A stretch of 11,563 nt of DNA. Origin: Alphaproteobacteria bacterium. Its GTDB lineage: Bacteria; Pseudomonadota; Alphaproteobacteria; Sphingomonadales; Sphingomonadaceae. Under the pieces are notes generated by a model. That model saw nothing but the letters and a program-made list of their open reading frames with translations, searched no databases and had not been told where the DNA came from. This document shows, piece after piece, positions 1-7,655 of this stretch; within the stretch, counting starts at the first letter, position 1; each line of letters starts with the position of its first letter. The position numbers and the translations under genes are program-made. The stretch covers positions 1-11,563 of the forward strand of contig JAHJSJ010000332.1 of the NCBI GenBank assembly GCA_018830415.1, written 5' to 3'.

Positions 1-30
1 AGGCTCAGGACGAACGGCGATAGGTGGGTG

Positions 31-1875
31 TTACAACGCCGCCGTCTCACGCTCCAGCCACGCCAGATCCTCGCCCGCGAGCCGGGGGGCGAGCAGCGCG
101 CGCACCTTGGCGTGGTATTCATCCACCCACGCGATTTCGTCTGAGGTCAGCAGTTCGCGCGCGATCAGCTTGCGATCGAGCGGCACGAAGGTCAGCGTTT
201 CGAACCCGAGATAGCGGCCTTCCGCGCCTGCAATTTCGCGTTCTTCGACCAGCACCAGATTTTCGATCCGGATGCCGAACGCGCCCGATTTGTAATAGCC
301 CGGTTCGTTGGAGAGGATCATCCCGGCGAACAATTCCTGCCCGGTGCCCGCCTGCCCGCCGCCCGGCTTGGCGATCCGCTGCGGGCCTTCGTGCACGCCG
401 AGGAAGCTGCCGACCCCGTGGCCGGTGCCGTGGGCGTAATCGACCCCTGCTTCCCACAGATATTGCCGCGCCAGCACATCAAGCTGTCCGCCGCAGGTGC
501 CTTGCGGAAATACCGCGCGGTCAATCTGGATGTGGCCTTTCAAGACACGGGTGAAGCGGTCGCGCATTTCGGCGGTGGGCTGGCCCAAACCATCGAGCGT
601 GCCCACCCACACAGTGCGGGTGATGTCGGTGGTGCCGCCGCCGGACTGATCGGCATATTGCCCGCCCGAATCGACCAGATAGATCGAACCCGGCGGGATC
701 GGGATATTGCTGTCCGCATCGACCTTGTAATGCTGCAGCGCGGCGTGACCGGCGGCGGCCGAGATGGTATCGAACGACAGATCGCGTAGGCCCGGATCCA
801 TCGCCCGGAACTCGGCGAGCTTGGCGGCGGCGGTGAGTTCATCCACCCCGCCTTTGGGCGCTTCCACTTCGAGCCAGCGCAGGAAGCGCGAAACCGCCGC
901 CCCGTCGCGCGCCTGCGCATCGCGCTGGCCCTGCTGTTCGCAATCGTTCTTGATCGCCTTGGCAAGGATTGTCGGGTCGCGTTTGAAGGTGAACTGCGCG
1001 CCGCCCGCCCGCAGCGCCTGCGCGATCCCGACCACCGCGAAATCGGGATCGAGGCTGACGCTTTTGCCCGCAAGCTCCCCCGTCAGCGCGCCTTCAAACA
1101 CGGCGCGTTCGCGCACCGTTACCGCGTTGCCAAGGTGGCGGGTGAGTTCGGGCGTGACTTTCTCTGGCGCGATGAACAGTTCGGCGCTGCCGTCCTTATG
1201 CGCGATCACATAGGACAGCGCGACCGGGGTATGCGCCACGTCTTGCCCGCGAATATTGAGCAGCCACGCAATCGAATCGAGCGCCGGGATCACCACCGCA
1301 TCATGGCCTTCCTTCGCCAGCCAATCGGCCACCAGAGCGCGCTTTTCCGCCGAGGATTGCCCGGCGCGCGCGTCATCATGCACCATCGCCGCCGCAGGTG
1401 AAGGCGCGGGGCGATCCGCCCAAACTGCGTCAATCGGGTTGCTATCCGCGGGAACCAGCGTGATGCCGCGCGGGTTTACCTGACGTTCCAGCGCATCGAC
1501 CCAGCCCCAGGTGTGCAGCCACGGATTATAGGCGACCTTCGCGCCCCCTTCTTCTTTGGCAGCGCACACCTCGGCCAGCCATCCGGCCAGCGTGTCGGCG
1601 GGCACGCTCTTGTAATCGAACAGCTTTTCATCAACCTGCTGGCGCACCTGCACGGTATAGCGCCCGTCAACAAAGATCGCGGCCCGGTCCAGCGTCACCG
1701 CGGCAAACCCCGCCGACCCGCCGAATCCCGTCAGCCAGTGCAGACGCTGGGCATAATCACCGACATATTCGCTCATATGTTCATCGGAAATCGGGATGAT
1801 GAACCCGTCCAGCCTGCGCCGTTTCAACTCCTCGCGCAGGGCGGAAAGGCGGGCTTCATGGGTCTGCATCAGCAT
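31..1875 (-). CDS. Xaa-Pro aminopeptidase (aminopeptidase P, M24 family, three-domain long form)
   Basis: Predicted cytoplasmic metallopeptidase that removes an N-terminal residue preceding proline. The 614-aa product matches the length of the long, XPNPEP1-like form (about 600-620 aa) rather than the shorter E. coli PepP. Two creatinase-like N-terminal domains occupy roughly residues 7-300 and the pita-bread catalytic domain about 310-540, followed by a short M24 C-terminal region. The five expected metal ligands are visible: D402 (YLVDSGG), D417 (TTDITRT), H486 (HGTGHGVG), E524 (NEPGYY) and E538 (RIENL). H482 belongs to the same HGTGH motif. The frame stays open upstream to about 2169, but that extension has no family similarity and runs into the divergent ptrB gene. 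The ATG at 1873-1875 is chosen because a GAGGA lies 8 bases ahead of it; a second ATG at 1867-1869 is possible. No signal peptide is seen. It is divergent to ptrB. Confidence 0.95.
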   Translation of the reverse strand: MLMQTHEARLSALREELKRRRLDGFIIPISDEHMSEYVGDYAQRLHWLTGFGGSAGFAAVTLDRAAIFVDGRYTVQVRQQVDEKLFDYKSVPADTLAGWLAEVCAAKEEGGAKVAYNPWLHTWGWVDALERQVNPRGITLVPADSNPIDAVWADRPAPSPAAAMVHDDARAGQSSAEKRALVADWLAKEGHDAVVIPALDSIAWLLNIRGQDVAHTPVALSYVIAHKDGSAELFIAPEKVTPELTRHLGNAVTVRERAVFEGALTGELAGKSVSLDPDFAVVGIAQALRAGGAQFTFKRDPTILAKAIKNDCEQQGQRDAQARDGAAVSRFLRWLEVEAPKGGVDELTAAAKLAEFRAMDPGLRDLSFDTISAAAGHAALQHYKVDADSNIPIPPGSIYLVDSGGQYADQSGGGTTDITRTVWVGTLDGLGQPTAEMRDRFTRVLKGHIQIDRAVFPQGTCGGQLDVLARQYLWEAGVDYAHGTGHGVGSFLGVHEGPQRIAKPGGGQAGTGQELFAGMILSNEPGYYKSGAFGIRIENLVLVEEREIAGAEGRYLGFETLTFVPLDRKLIARELLTSDEIAWVDEYHAKVRALLAPRLAGEDLAWLERETAAL

Positions 1876-1996
1876 TTGAACTATCCTCAGGTGTCGACGC
1901 AGGCACTTGCCGCGCGCGAATGTCCGGTTAGAACGCCAACATAGGCTGAAAGGCCGTGACTTTCCACCCGGACGCATCACCAAGGGACCACCACAC
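1876..1996. promoter_or_regulatory. Divergent promoter region between the two peptidase genes
   Basis: This 121-bp spacer must hold the promoters of both the leftward aminopeptidase gene and the rightward ptrB gene. A weak rightward candidate is TTGCCG (1907-1912) with TAGAAC (1929-1934), spaced by 16 bases. I could not pick a convincing leftward promoter. No clear operator palindrome is visible. That promoters lie here follows from gene orientation; the exact boxes are a guess. Confidence 0.4.
1884..1888 (-). promoter_or_regulatory. Ribosome binding site of the Xaa-Pro aminopeptidase gene
   Basis: Read leftward the bases are GAGGA, 8 bases before the ATG at 1875. This supports that start over the long upstream open extension and over the internal ATG at 1869, for which the spacing would be 14. 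Confidence 0.6.
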
Positions 1997-4213
1997 ATGA
2001 CCCGCCCGATCAGCCAGCTTGCCCTTGCCACGGCACTTGCCGCCACCACCTTTGCGCCAGCTGCCGCGAACACCACCCGAGAGGATTCAACCCGCGTGAC
2101 CACATCTGCCGCCGCACCTGCTACCGTTACCGAGATCAAGCCGCCCGTCGCTGAAAAGCGCGCGCACACCTACACCCACCACGGGATCACCATCGAAGAC
2201 CCGTATGATTGGCTGTATGACAAATCCTATCCGGTGGTGGATGACGAGGACGTGCTGGCCCACGTGAAGGCGGAAAACGCCTATTTCGAAGCGAAGATGG
2301 AAGCCCAAGCCCCGCTGACCGAGGCGCTGTTCACCGAAATGCGCGCGCGCATCAAGGAAGACGACAGCACCGTTCCGCAGAAGGATGGCGATTACATCTA
2401 CTGGAGCGAGTTCGAGGAAGGCGCGCAATACCGCAAGCATTGGCGCAAACCTGCGGCGGGGGGCGAGGCACAACTGCTGATCGATGAAAACCAGCTGGCT
2501 GAGGGGCTGGAATATTTCCGCCTCGGCGCGGCCTCGATCAGCCAAAACGGGCGGTTTCTCGCTTTTTCGACCGACACTTCGGGCGGTGAACGCTACACCG
2601 CGCGGATCAAGGATTTGCAGACCGGCGAACTGCTGCCCGATGAACTCACCAACCTGCGCGGCGGACTGACCTGGGTCGCGAATGACACCGCGCTGGTTTA
2701 TGGCCCCTCGACCGAGGAATGGCGCACGCTCGAAGCCAGGCTGCACGTGATTGGCACCCCCGTTGAGCAGGACGTGACGCTCTATAAGGAAGAAGACCAA
2801 AGCTTCGGCGTCGGGGCGGGGCTATCGGCGCAGGAAGACTGGCTGATCATCGCCACCGGCGACAATGAAACCAGCGAAGTGCGGCTCGTCCCGGCTGCCA
2901 ACCCCACGGCTGAGCCGATTCTGGTGAAGGCGCGCAACAAGGGTGTCGAATATTCGGTCGATGTCAGGGATGGCGAATTGTGGGTGTTGACCAATGACGA
3001 TCACATCAACTTCCGCCTTGCCAAGGCAAAGCTGGAAACGCCCGGCGACTGGCAGACGGTGATCGCGGGGTCTGACGAATTTTATCTGACCGAGTTTGAC
3101 CTGTTCAAGGATTTCTTCGTCACCGAAGGGCGATTGGGCGGGCTTGATCAGATCCAGCTGCGTTCCTACGCCGATCCGGCGAACATCACCCCTATCACCT
3201 TTCCCGAGGCAAGCTATACCGCCGGCCTTTCGGACAATCCCGAATATGCGGTGAGCAAGCTGCGGCTGTCCTATCAGAGCATGGTCACGCCCAGCACGGT
3301 CTATGATTACGACGTCGCGACGGGCGGGCTGACGACATTGAAGACGCAGGAAATCCCCAGCGGTTACGATGCCAGCCTCTACACCACGCAGCGCCTCACC
3401 GTGCAGGCGCGCGACGGGACGATGGTGCCGGTCAGCATCGTGATGCGGAAAGACCGCGCCGAAATCCTCAAGAAGGCCGGGATCGAAGGGCCGGGGCCGC
3501 TGCATCTTTATGCTTACGGTGCCTATGGCTACGCGATCCCGCCGGGCTTTTCGACCACGCGGCTTTCCCTTGTGGATCGCGGCTTTGCCTATGCCATCGC
3601 CCATATTCGCGGCGGCGATGATCTGGGGCGGCGCTGGTATCTGCAAGGCAAGCTGTTCGAACGCGCCAACACCTTCAACGATTTCGTCGATGCCGGGCGC
3701 GGGCTGATCGCGCAGGGCTTTACGGCGGAAGGCATGGTCACGGCGAGCGGCGGTTCGGCGGGCGGTGAGCTGATGGGCGCGATCATCAATCAGGACCCCG
3801 CGCAATATGGCGCGATTGTCGCGCACGTGCCGTTTGTCGATGTGCTGAACACGATGCTGAACAAGGATCTGCCGCTGACGCCGGGCGAATGGCAGGAATG
3901 GGGCAACCCGATCACCGACAAGGCGGCGTTCGCCTATATGCTGTCCTATTCGCCCTATGATCAGGTGGCGGCGCGCGATTACCCGCCGCTGATGGTGACA
4001 GCGGGGCTGAACGATCCGCGCGTGACCTATTGGGAACCCGCCAAGTGGGTTGCGAAACTGCGCGAGGTGAAAACCGACGACAACCTGCTGCTGCTGAAGA
4101 CCAATATGGGCGCAGGCCACGGCGGGCAATCGGGCCGTTGGAACAGCCTCAAGGAAACGGCGGAGGAGTTCGCCTTCATCCTGTGGCAGATGGGGATGGC
4201 GGGGGAGCGGTGA
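1997..4213 (+). CDS. ptrB: Oligopeptidase B (protease II, S9A prolyl-oligopeptidase family) with signal peptide
   Basis: Serine peptidase that cuts short peptides after Arg or Lys. The 738-aa product begins with a signal peptide (about residues 1-24, likely cleaved after AAA) and an Ala/Thr-rich linker. The family N-terminal motif EDPYDWL is at 67-73, then a beta-propeller (about 75-440) and an alpha/beta hydrolase domain (about 490-735). The catalytic triad reads S587 (GGSAGG), D673 (GLNDPRV) and H708 (GAGHGG). E631 in GEWQEWGNP lies 44 residues after the serine, the spacing of the S1-site glutamate (Glu576) of enterobacterial OpB, which favours OpB over a prolyl-specific enzyme. The chosen ATG has AAGGGA about 9 bases upstream; the frame is open back to 1907, but that part looks non-coding. 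E. coli OpB lacks a signal peptide, so export is the unusual feature. The stop overlaps the thioesterase start (GTGA). Confidence 0.94.
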   Translation: MTRPISQLALATALAATTFAPAAANTTREDSTRVTTSAAAPATVTEIKPPVAEKRAHTYTHHGITIEDPYDWLYDKSYPVVDDEDVLAHVKAENAYFEAKMEAQAPLTEALFTEMRARIKEDDSTVPQKDGDYIYWSEFEEGAQYRKHWRKPAAGGEAQLLIDENQLAEGLEYFRLGAASISQNGRFLAFSTDTSGGERYTARIKDLQTGELLPDELTNLRGGLTWVANDTALVYGPSTEEWRTLEARLHVIGTPVEQDVTLYKEEDQSFGVGAGLSAQEDWLIIATGDNETSEVRLVPAANPTAEPILVKARNKGVEYSVDVRDGELWVLTNDDHINFRLAKAKLETPGDWQTVIAGSDEFYLTEFDLFKDFFVTEGRLGGLDQIQLRSYADPANITPITFPEASYTAGLSDNPEYAVSKLRLSYQSMVTPSTVYDYDVATGGLTTLKTQEIPSGYDASLYTTQRLTVQARDGTMVPVSIVMRKDRAEILKKAGIEGPGPLHLYAYGAYGYAIPPGFSTTRLSLVDRGFAYAIAHIRGGDDLGRRWYLQGKLFERANTFNDFVDAGRGLIAQGFTAEGMVTASGGSAGGELMGAIINQDPAQYGAIVAHVPFVDVLNTMLNKDLPLTPGEWQEWGNPITDKAAFAYMLSYSPYDQVAARDYPPLMVTAGLNDPRVTYWEPAKWVAKLREVKTDDNLLLLKTNMGAGHGGQSGRWNSLKETAEEFAFILWQMGMAGER

Positions 4214-4614
4214 GTAAACCCGCCCACTTCACCCGCAGCTTTGTTGCCGAGCCGCAGCACATCGATGAGCTCGGCCACGTCAACAACACGGTGTGGGTGC
4301 AGTGGATTCAGGATCTCGCCACCGCCCACTGGGAAGCGGCGGCGCGGCCCGAACACAAGGCGGCGTTCTTCTGGGTCGTGGTGCGGCACGAGATCGATTA
4401 TCGCGGCAATGTCTCCGAGGGCGAGGCCGTCACCGCCACAACATGGATCGAAGGCCCGGCCCAAGGCGCGAAATCGCTGCGGCGCGTGGAGTTCACCGAC
4501 GCCAGCGGCAAGCAATTGGTCAGCGCGGCGACCAGCTGGGCGATGATCGACCGGGCGAGCGGGCGGCTGGCACGGGTGCGGCCCGAGGTTCTCGCGCCGT
4601 TTCAGGCCGATTAG
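4210..4614 (+). CDS. Acyl-CoA thioesterase, hotdog fold (4HBT/YbgC-like)
   Basis: Small cytoplasmic thioesterase of 134 aa, the usual length for single-domain 4HBT proteins, predicted to hydrolyse acyl-CoA or a related thioester; the acyl group cannot be told from sequence. The family motif is visible at residues 17-26 (HIDELGHVNN), with D19 as the probable catalytic aspartate, followed by the long hotdog helix (about 27-44). A central strand region (about 54-64, WVVVRHEIDYRG) and a basic KSLRR segment follow, as in YbgC/FadM-like enzymes. The start is a GTG that overlaps the ptrB stop codon as GTGA, with a G-rich GGGGGAG just upstream, so translation is probably coupled to ptrB. The TAG stop overlaps by 4 bases the TAA stop of the convergent diguanylate cyclase gene. 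No functional link with the peptidase is evident beyond shared transcription. Confidence 0.87.
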   Translation: MSKPAHFTRSFVAEPQHIDELGHVNNTVWVQWIQDLATAHWEAAARPEHKAAFFWVVVRHEIDYRGNVSEGEAVTATTWIEGPAQGAKSLRRVEFTDASGKQLVSAATSWAMIDRASGRLARVRPEVLAPFQAD

Positions 4615-6359
4615 GCAGCCTTGTCCGCGGCCCTGCGTTTCCGGCGATTCTTGGGAGCGGTGTTGAATACGGTCAGGCGCGCATAGGCGAGCCGGTTGCG
4701 ACCAGCCGCCTTGGCTTCGTACATCAGCGCATCGGCACGGGCGTAGAATTCGCTGAACGCCATCTTGTGACGGTCGCCATCGGCCAGCACGATCACGCCC
4801 ATGCTGGCCGTCACCGGCAGGCTGAGCCCGGACACTTCCGTGGCAATGCGCTGCGGGATCGCCTGCCGCAAAGCCTCGGCGCGCTCCAACGTACGTTCGC
4901 CGCGCAACAGCACCACAAATTCCTCGCCGCCCAATCGCACCGCGATCGAGTTCCGGTCGCCCTCAGTGCGCAGTGCGCCCGCACAGGCAACCAGCGCGGC
5001 ATCACCGATCTGGTGGCCATGCAGATCATTGATCGACTTGAACCGATCAAGATCAACCAGCGCAAAGGTATGGAAACCCTGCGCCAACAGCTGATCAAAG
5101 CGCGCTTCGATGGCGCGGCGGTTCATCAACCCGGTGAGCGAATCGCGGGTCGAAAGCTGTTCCAGCATCCGCGCCTCGGTCAGCGCGGCATCGCGTTCGC
5201 GCCGCAGCGCCAGGAAACGGTCGGCAATGGCGAGGCTGATCACCACCACTTCGATCCCCACCGCAATGTAAAGCATCTGATCGAGGCTTGGCGGGCCGAC
5301 ATGCCAGCCCAGCCCGCGCAGCAGCCGTTCGATCGTGGCAATGATGACCGGCGCCCATGCCATCGCGATAAAGCGCGCCGAACGGCTGCCGCGCAGCAAG
5401 GCTTCGACCACGGCGGCGCTGATGATCACCAGCACCGGCAGGAAGGCGATCAGATAGGCCTGATCGTCAAACGGCTGGGTCGCATCGAACTGAAAGGCAA
5501 AGAACCCCGGAACGATGATGGTGAAATATCCCACCGCGATGGTGATCCGGCGCATCAGCCGCGATTGCGCGCCGCGTTCAAGGAAGGCGGCAAGAAAGAT
5601 TGCCGACAACCCTATCCCGATGGTCGAGGAAAGCGCGGTGATGATCGCCATCGCCGCCACCGGCACCGTAACAAACGCGGTGATCAGCCCGCCTGCAAAG
5701 GTCACATAGACCATCATCGCGCCAACCATCACCGCGTGCAGAACCACAAAGCGTTCGCGCAGCACGATGAAGAAGTTGATGTCGAACAGCAGCGGCAGAA
5801 CCAGCATCCCGACCACGAAAGCCAGCAGCAGCATATTGGTCTGCGACCATTCGGCCCGTGACTGATCATGGGTGATCCGCGCTTCGGTAAGCAGCGGCAC
5901 CGAATGCGGGCCTTCGATCCGCACCAGCAGCAGGCTTGTTTGCGGGGTAATTTCGGGCAGCGGCAGCTGGAACACCGGGCCTGCGGGGAATGGGCGGCCA
6001 GCGGCTTCGTCAAAGCGCGCTGTCCGCATCGTGCCATCAGTATCGAGCGCGTGGAAGCTGATCGCTTCGAACCGCGCAATCCGACTGAAAAACTGGCGCG
6101 GCGGCAGTGCGTCATTCCAGCTTTGCGCTTCAAAACGCAGCCAGACGACCGGCGCACCTGCGCGCCAGCCATCATTGGAGCACGTCCACGATCCGCGCGG
6201 AACCATTGCTTGGGCGGTCTGATCAAGCGATGTTGCGGCGTGGCAGGCAGGCGCAAAGCTGGGCAGCGAACGGTCGTCCGCCGCCGCAGGCCGGGCGACG
6301 AACATCGCCAGCAGCATCGCCGCCATAAACAGCCGGATCACAAGGCGCAGTCTTGCCAT
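4611..6359 (-). CDS. Membrane diguanylate cyclase with periplasmic sensor and 7TM module (7TMR-DISM-like, GGEEF)
   Basis: Inner-membrane enzyme predicted to make cyclic di-GMP from two GTP in response to an envelope signal. The 582-aa product has a signal peptide (about 1-27), a periplasmic domain (about 28-172), about seven hydrophobic helices (175-380), a short linker and a GGDEF domain (about 400-560). The layout resembles 7TMR-DISM receptors. In the catalytic domain I see DSLTGLMNRR (406-415), the metal and base residues D436 and N444 D445 in VDLDRFKSIND, and GGEEF at 477-481, an active variant. The inhibitory I-site RxxD is missing: the matching positions read DRNS. C39 and C60 in the sensor domain could form a disulfide. 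The C-terminal tail is strongly basic (KNRRKRR). The ATG at 6359 is preferred; an in-frame TTG at 6380 would add seven residues. The ligand is unknown. Confidence 0.9.
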   Translation of the reverse strand: MARLRLVIRLFMAAMLLAMFVARPAAADDRSLPSFAPACHAATSLDQTAQAMVPRGSWTCSNDGWRAGAPVVWLRFEAQSWNDALPPRQFFSRIARFEAISFHALDTDGTMRTARFDEAAGRPFPAGPVFQLPLPEITPQTSLLLVRIEGPHSVPLLTEARITHDQSRAEWSQTNMLLLAFVVGMLVLPLLFDINFFIVLRERFVVLHAVMVGAMMVYVTFAGGLITAFVTVPVAAMAIITALSSTIGIGLSAIFLAAFLERGAQSRLMRRITIAVGYFTIIVPGFFAFQFDATQPFDDQAYLIAFLPVLVIISAAVVEALLRGSRSARFIAMAWAPVIIATIERLLRGLGWHVGPPSLDQMLYIAVGIEVVVISLAIADRFLALRRERDAALTEARMLEQLSTRDSLTGLMNRRAIEARFDQLLAQGFHTFALVDLDRFKSINDLHGHQIGDAALVACAGALRTEGDRNSIAVRLGGEEFVVLLRGERTLERAEALRQAIPQRIATEVSGLSLPVTASMGVIVLADGDRHKMAFSEFYARADALMYEAKAAGRNRLAYARLTVFNTAPKNRRKRRAADKAA

Positions 6360-6544
6360 GCCGCACTGCCTATCACCCAAGCTCTTACGATGCTGTTAAG
6401 CCAAACCCCCATTCCGGACGAAATTTCGCTGCAAGTCATGCGGTTGCACGATTTGCACGCGCCGGTTTGATCGCCGCCGATTTCGTCATATAGCTGTCAT
6501 GTTTCACGCCTACCGCGCCAGTATCGCAAGGATCGGAATCAACC
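6360..6544. promoter_or_regulatory. Divergent intergenic region, diguanylate cyclase / pstS
   Basis: 185 bp without a gene. The right part holds the Pho box and ribosome binding site of pstS. The left part must hold the promoter of the leftward cyclase gene, but I could not identify reliable -35/-10 boxes there. A small open frame starting at the ATG at 6499 overlaps pstS and the Pho box, and is not judged to be a gene. Confidence 0.5.
6483..6500 (+). promoter_or_regulatory. Pho box (PhoB binding site) upstream of pstS
   Basis: The sequence shows two 7-base direct repeats, TCGTCAT (6483-6489) and CTGTCAT (6494-6500), exactly 11 bp apart and separated by an AT-rich ATAG. This is the architecture of the classical Pho box (CTGTCAT, 4-bp AT-rich spacer, CTGTCAT), with one clear deviation in the first repeat. 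It ends 44 bp before the pstS start, a suitable place for PhoB to stand in for a -35 element. Induction by phosphate starvation is inferred from known PhoB biology. Confidence 0.82.
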
Positions 6545-7612
6545 ATGTCACATCGCCGCTTCACGTCACTTGCCCGGTTTGGCGCGGCCATCGCGCTGGC
6601 GGGCCTCACGCTTTCCGCCTGCGATTCGGGCGGCGGTGGCAGCGCGCGTACATCGGTTCATGCGGTCGGTTCTTCGACGGTGTATCCCTTTGCCAAGGTG
6701 GTGGCGGAAAACTTCGCCCGGTCAAATCCCGGATCGCGCTCGCCGCTGATGGAATCGACCGGCACCGGCAACGGGATCAAACTGTTCTGTTCAGGCCTTG
6801 GCCCCAACACGCCCGATATCGCGCACGCATCGCGCCGGATGAAGGTTTCCGAATTTGACGCCTGCGTTGCGAACAATGTGGCGGAGGTTATCGAGGTGCA
6901 GGTCGGCCTTGACGGGATCGCCTTTGCTTCGGCCAAGGGCGGGATCATGCTCAACCTGTCGCCCAAAACGGTTTATGAAGCCCTCGCGGCAAAGCCCTAT
7001 GGCAAGCCGCAGACCGCCAAGACCTGGAAGGATGTCGACCCGGCGCTGCCAGCCGATCCGATCATCGTTTATGGCCCGCCCAGCACATCGGGCACGCGCG
7101 ATGCGTTGAAGGAACTGGTGCTGGAAGCCGGGTGTTCGACCAACCCCGAAATGAAAGCGCTCAAGGACAGCGACGAAGACAGCTACAAGCAAATCTGCAC
7201 CGAAGTGCGCAGCGATGGCGGCTATGTCGATCAGGGTGAACAGGATAATCTGATCGTCCAGAAAATCATCGGCAATCCGCGCACGGTCGGGATTTTCGGG
7301 TTTTCTTATCTCGAAGAAAACAGCGACCGGGTGCAGGGCCTGCCGATGAACGGGGTCGATCCGACCTACGATAACATCTCCAGCTTTGCCTATCCGGGCG
7401 CCCGCCCGCTGTATATCTACGTCAAGAAAGCGCATATGCGCGCGATCCCCGGCCTTGAAAACTTCATGCAGGAATGGGTGAAAAGCTGGAGCAAGGATGG
7501 CCCGCTGGCGAAGATCGGGATGGTGGCGATGCCGCCCGAAGCGATGAAGGCGAATGCCGCCAAGGTAAATGAGCAGATCATCCTGACGAGGGAAGAACTC
7601 GCGGAGAAATAA
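6545..7612 (+). CDS. pstS: Phosphate ABC transporter substrate-binding lipoprotein PstS
   Basis: Binds inorganic phosphate in the periplasm and delivers it to the PstCAB importer. The 355-aa precursor has a basic N-terminus, a hydrophobic stretch and a lipobox LSAC with the lipidated cysteine at C26, so it should be membrane-anchored. A glycine-rich linker follows. Family signatures include VGSSTVYPFAKVV near the mature N-terminus, ESTGTGNGIKLFC, DIAHASRRM, GLDGIAFA and GPPSTSGTRDA, which contain the Ser/Thr/Gly/Arg phosphate contacts. Four further cysteines (in LFCSG, DACVAN, EAGCST and QICTEV) could form disulfides. AAGGA lies 12 bases before the ATG, with a second GGA closer. A Pho box lies upstream. 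Unusually, no pstC, pstA, pstB or phoU follows, so the permease must be encoded elsewhere. Confidence 0.92.
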   Translation: MSHRRFTSLARFGAAIALAGLTLSACDSGGGGSARTSVHAVGSSTVYPFAKVVAENFARSNPGSRSPLMESTGTGNGIKLFCSGLGPNTPDIAHASRRMKVSEFDACVANNVAEVIEVQVGLDGIAFASAKGGIMLNLSPKTVYEALAAKPYGKPQTAKTWKDVDPALPADPIIVYGPPSTSGTRDALKELVLEAGCSTNPEMKALKDSDEDSYKQICTEVRSDGGYVDQGEQDNLIVQKIIGNPRTVGIFGFSYLEENSDRVQGLPMNGVDPTYDNISSFAYPGARPLYIYVKKAHMRAIPGLENFMQEWVKSWSKDGPLAKIGMVAMPPEAMKANAAKVNEQIILTREELAEK

Positions 7613-7655
7613 GCGCGCGATTGCCGGGGCAGATCAGGCCGGCTATTGTGCCGCG

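Noticed and set aside
1876..2169. 98-codon N-terminal extension of the Xaa-Pro aminopeptidase
   Set aside because: It would overlap the ptrB signal-peptide region on the other strand and has no family similarity. A ribosome binding site sits just ahead of the inner ATG at 1875.
2822..4129. Long open frame on the minus strand opposite ptrB (435 codons)
   Set aside because: It lies wholly antisense to a gene with a full catalytic triad. The translation is rich in Arg, His and Gln with no recognisable domain, as expected of a GC-rich shadow frame.
4293..5861. Long plus-strand open frame (522 codons) across the thioesterase and cyclase genes
   Set aside because: Its translation is full of His, Arg, Gln and Asp with low-complexity runs. 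It opposes the well-supported GGDEF protein and overlaps the thioesterase in another frame.
6435..6439. Additional GTCAT upstream of the Pho box
   Set aside because: It has no partner repeat 11 bp away and is not in helical phase with the main box, so it is probably chance.
6536..6540. GAATC (GANTC, CcrM methylation site) between the pstS ribosome binding site and start
   Set aside because: GANTC sites occur many times elsewhere in the window, inside genes as well, so this position carries no special weight.
7623..7643. Possible terminator hairpin after pstS (GCCGG...CCGGC)
   Set aside because: The stem is only about 5 bp with an 11-base loop and no T-run follows, so it is not a credible intrinsic terminator.
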